Shown here: one piece after another, positions 43,347-45,231 of the stretch | Layout: each line of letters opens with the position of its first letter | Numbering within the stretch: position 1 is the stretch's first letter | Source: Chitinophagaceae bacterium | GTDB lineage: Bacteria > Bacteroidota > Bacteroidia > Chitinophagales > Chitinophagaceae | DNA: 45,231 bases | Reading direction: 5' to 3' | NCBI GenBank assembly: GCA_013140985.1 | Contig: JABFRU010000051.1 | Location: 1 to 45,231, forward strand | Notes under the pieces: generated by a model | Told to the model about the DNA's origin: nothing | Database searches by the model: none | What the model saw: the letters and a program-made list of their open reading frames with translations, nothing else | Program-made: the position numbers and the translations under genes

Positions 43347-44165
43347 ATGAAAGTTTTAGTAACAGGCTCAACCGGCTTTATTGGTAATTATGTGATCAAA
43401 GAATTACTCCGTCAACATATTGAAGTGATCGCAACCGACAGGGATGGTGAAAAGGCAAAGACGAAAGATTGGTTCGGCAGCGTAAGGTTTATTGCATACG
43501 ATATTAGGAACGGCGATGATAAAATATTCAATGATTTTCAGCAAGCCGATAAATTGATACATCTTGCCTGGGAAGGATTACCTAACTATACAGAATTGTT
43601 TCATTTTGAAGACAACCTGATGGTTCAATATAAGTTTTTAAAGAAAATAATTGAAGCAGGAGTAAAAGATGTTTCAGTGTCGGGCACCTGCTTCGAATAT
43701 GGAATGAGAGAAGGCGGGCTAAGCGTAGATATGCCATCTGATCCACAAAATCCTTATGCCCTTGCAAAAGATACTTTACGCAAGTTTCTTCAGCAGCTGC
43801 AAAAGAAAATTGATTACAAATTAAAATGGATACGACTGTTTTATACCTATGGGGAAGGCCAGTCAGGCAGTTCTATCATTTCACAATTACAAAAGGCGCT
43901 TGAAAATGGGGATGAAGTTTTTAATATGAGCGGGGGAGAGCAATTACGGGATTATCTCCCGGTAGAAAAAGTGGCTGAAAAAATTGTGTCAGTCTCTATT
44001 GATAATGAATTTGACGGGATCGTTAACTGCAGCAGTGGTGTCCCACTTTCTGTAAGAAAATTGGTGGAGACCTATCTAAAGAAACATGGCCAGGATATAA
44101 AACTCAATCTTGGCCACTATCCCTATCCCGACTATGAGCCGATGGCCTTTTGGGGAATAGAATAA
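43347..44165 (+). CDS. NAD-dependent epimerase/dehydratase family protein (SDR)
   Basis: An extended SDR with the NAD motif VLVTGSTGFIGNYVIKEL, an aspartate at TDRDGEK suggesting NAD use, a catalytic YALAK motif in NPYALAKDTLRKFLQQ, and the KWIRLFYTYGEGQ strand common in nucleotide-sugar epimerases. The C-terminal part has LRDYLPVEKVAEKIVSVSI, and ends at YPDYEPMAFWGIE. Length is 272 residues. It is the second SDR of the cluster, so the two probably do different steps, for example ketoreduction of different sugars. The gene lies 4 bp after the CmcI-like gene and 18 bp before the glycosyltransferase. Confidence 0.87.
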   Translation: MKVLVTGSTGFIGNYVIKELLRQHIEVIATDRDGEKAKTKDWFGSVRFIAYDIRNGDDKIFNDFQQADKLIHLAWEGLPNYTELFHFEDNLMVQYKFLKKIIEAGVKDVSVSGTCFEYGMREGGLSVDMPSDPQNPYALAKDTLRKFLQQLQKKIDYKLKWIRLFYTYGEGQSGSSIISQLQKALENGDEVFNMSGGEQLRDYLPVEKVAEKIVSVSIDNEFDGIVNCSSGVPLSVRKLVETYLKKHGQDIKLNLGHYPYPDYEPMAFWGIE

Positions 44166-44183
44166 AACCAACATCTTTGTACG

Positions 44184-45146
44184 ATGAGTGATACAGACAT
44201 GAATGAGATGCCATGGGCAAGCTTTTGTATGAGCACATATAAGCGACCGGGTTTTCTAAAAACGCAAATAGAGTCGTTACTTCAGCAAACTTTCAGAAAT
44301 TTTGAGATTGTCATCTCCGATAATGACCCAGATGCAAGTGGAAAAGCTATTGTTGAAACGTTCAATGATCTTCGAGTGAAATACTTCCCGAACGGTGAAA
44401 ACCTCGGGATGGTAAAAAGCTTTAATAAAAGTATTGATAGAGCAAGAAGTGAGTTCATTGTAATGGTGACAGATGACGATCCTGTCGATCCGCAATTCCT
44501 GTCATTTGTTCACGGACTTGTAAAGCAGTATCCCGGTCATTCTTTATATGCAGGGTTTAAAAGAAAAGGAAAAAGAGAAGAGGAAGTTGAACTACTGAAT
44601 AAGAATGTCTTTCTCAGAGAGATATTGGATACGGGTAAGACAACTAAATTGCTGTGGTCAAGCTGTTTGCTGAGAAAAGAAGCACTCGTAAAGATCGGTA
44701 AGCTGGCTGACTATGGCGGAGGGCACCTGGTAGATCATGCCATGATATCAATGACCGGGAGTATAAACGGGGGAGTGGTAGTTAATAAGATGTATAGCGA
44801 TGTTGTTTTACATGAAACCAACTATACCAAATCAAACCTTCCGGTGTATCCTCTCAGCTGTATTGGCTTTTATAATTTAGTAAGCACATTTTGCAAAGAG
44901 AATAACTCATTCAGGGAAAATGAAGTGGTTATAAAAAAACATTTGCATAAATGGTTTATCGATTGCATGTTCAATCTTAGAAGATTTTATTCTGCCGGAA
45001 ATATCAAAGATCAGAAAAGGATAAAGGAGGTTGATAGTATCGCAAAACAGATCATGGAATTCCCCTTTATGAAAAATATTATTCCAAAGTACAAAGTGAA
45101 ATATTTTATTTTCTGGATAAAAATGAAACTTGGAATGATCAAATAA
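44184..45146 (+). CDS. Glycosyltransferase family 2
   Basis: The GT-A fold begins WASFCMSTYKRPGFLKTQIESLLQQ (in two blocks), with FEIVISDNDPDASG carrying the sugar-nucleotide pocket, NLGMVKSFNKSIDRA, and VMVTDDDPVDPQFL with a DDD sequence in place of the usual DXD. The C-terminal half (VVIKKHLHKWFIDCMFNLRRF) is basic and probably membrane-associated. Length is 320 residues. It presumably transfers a sugar onto a lipid-linked glycan. It is preceded by an 18-bp gap with CATCTTTG, a weak -7-like box 4 nt before the ATG, so a secondary promoter is possible. Confidence 0.92.
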   Translation: MSDTDMNEMPWASFCMSTYKRPGFLKTQIESLLQQTFRNFEIVISDNDPDASGKAIVETFNDLRVKYFPNGENLGMVKSFNKSIDRARSEFIVMVTDDDPVDPQFLSFVHGLVKQYPGHSLYAGFKRKGKREEEVELLNKNVFLREILDTGKTTKLLWSSCLLRKEALVKIGKLADYGGGHLVDHAMISMTGSINGGVVVNKMYSDVVLHETNYTKSNLPVYPLSCIGFYNLVSTFCKENNSFRENEVVIKKHLHKWFIDCMFNLRRFYSAGNIKDQKRIKEVDSIAKQIMEFPFMKNIIPKYKVKYFIFWIKMKLGMIK

Positions 45147-45153
45147 CAACAAC

Positions 45154-45231
45154 TTGGCCAAATTCAGTATCATATTACCGACGAGAAACGGGGGGGAGCC
45201 CATAAAGCTTTGTGTAAAAAGTATATTGTCT
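45154..45231 (+). CDS. Glycosyltransferase family 2, N-terminal fragment (continues beyond window)
   Basis: The 26 codons from TTG 45154 to the window edge translate as a typical GT2 beginning, AKFSIILPTRNGGEPIKLCV then KSILS. The in-frame upstream sequence has no ATG before the stop at 45136-45138, so TTG is the only good start, 7 bp after the previous gene. It shows that the operon goes on past the window. Confidence 0.75.
   Translation, partial: MAKFSIILPTRNGGEPIKLCVKSILS

Noticed and set aside
1-45231. Insertion sequence transposase, prophage or integrase
   Set aside because: No transposase, integrase, capsid or portal protein was found. Only the small palindromic elements suggest mobility.

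Overview
The window reads as chromosomal DNA of a free-living Bacteroidota, most probably a Chitinophagaceae-type organism. The evidence is a moderately AT-rich sequence, many Cys-anchored lipoproteins, a 1680-residue surface protein with a type B (CHU_C) type IX secretion C-terminus, a DUF5916 outer-membrane protein, a DUF4846 lipoprotein, futalosine-pathway menaquinone synthesis (MqnA), and repeated -7 boxes of the form TAnnTTTG, the promoter signature of this phylum. The family-level placement is inference; no rRNA is present.

Layout. 1-8.8 kb: a frameshifted VOC-family gene, a secreted alpha/beta hydrolase, small lipoproteins and exported proteins, a YitT-type membrane protein and a convergent M1 metallopeptidase that lacks a recognisable sorting tail. 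8.8-15.7 kb: dCMP deaminase, SYLF protein, GMP reductase, a DUF5916 protein, a DUF4846 lipoprotein, tRNA-Leu(CAA) with its own promoter and terminator, and HscB. 15.7-21.8 kb: an ECF sigma factor translationally coupled to a membrane-anchored TPR protein, a DUF4382 lipoprotein, and on the other strand a lipoprotein plus an exported TPR-CHAT (caspase-like) protein. This block is the best candidate in the window for an uncharacterised envelope signalling or proteolysis module. 21.9-30.2 kb: saccharopine-dehydrogenase-like enzyme, TrmN6, TsaD, a MacB/FtsX-type permease, an amber-interrupted NTF2-like gene, a CDGSH protein, RF3 and a GNAT acetyltransferase. 30.2-35.3 kb: the large T9SS surface protein, built from an internal 514-residue duplication. 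35.3-37.5 kb: PurB and MqnA, divergent. 37.7 kb to the end: a tightly overlapping, co-directional nucleotide-sugar and glycan operon (RfbF, RfbG, 3,5-epimerase-like, C-methyltransferase, hexapeptide acyltransferase, two SDR enzymes, CmcI-like methyltransferase, GT2, and the start of another GT2), still open at the window edge. It probably makes and transfers a branched CDP-6-deoxyhexose for LPS, capsule or another surface glycan.

The most unusual non-coding signal is a family of three dispersed palindromic elements of about 130-140 bp (26298-26427, 27816-27955, 37487-37615). They share 19-nt terminal inverted repeats related to GTAGTGnCTCAGTTTGAAA and inner CACAGAG or CACAAAG repeats. One copy is flanked by a perfect 10-bp direct repeat and sits directly after the mqnA stop codon, so the family looks like a non-autonomous mobile element (MITE-like). 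The two arms of each copy vary in concert, which argues that the hairpin is maintained.

Two genes carry lesions: a frameshift at 99-102 and an in-frame TAG at 26846. Either could be real decay or sequencing error. Start sites were chosen by eye from homologous N-termini, signal peptides and overlaps; no database search was possible.
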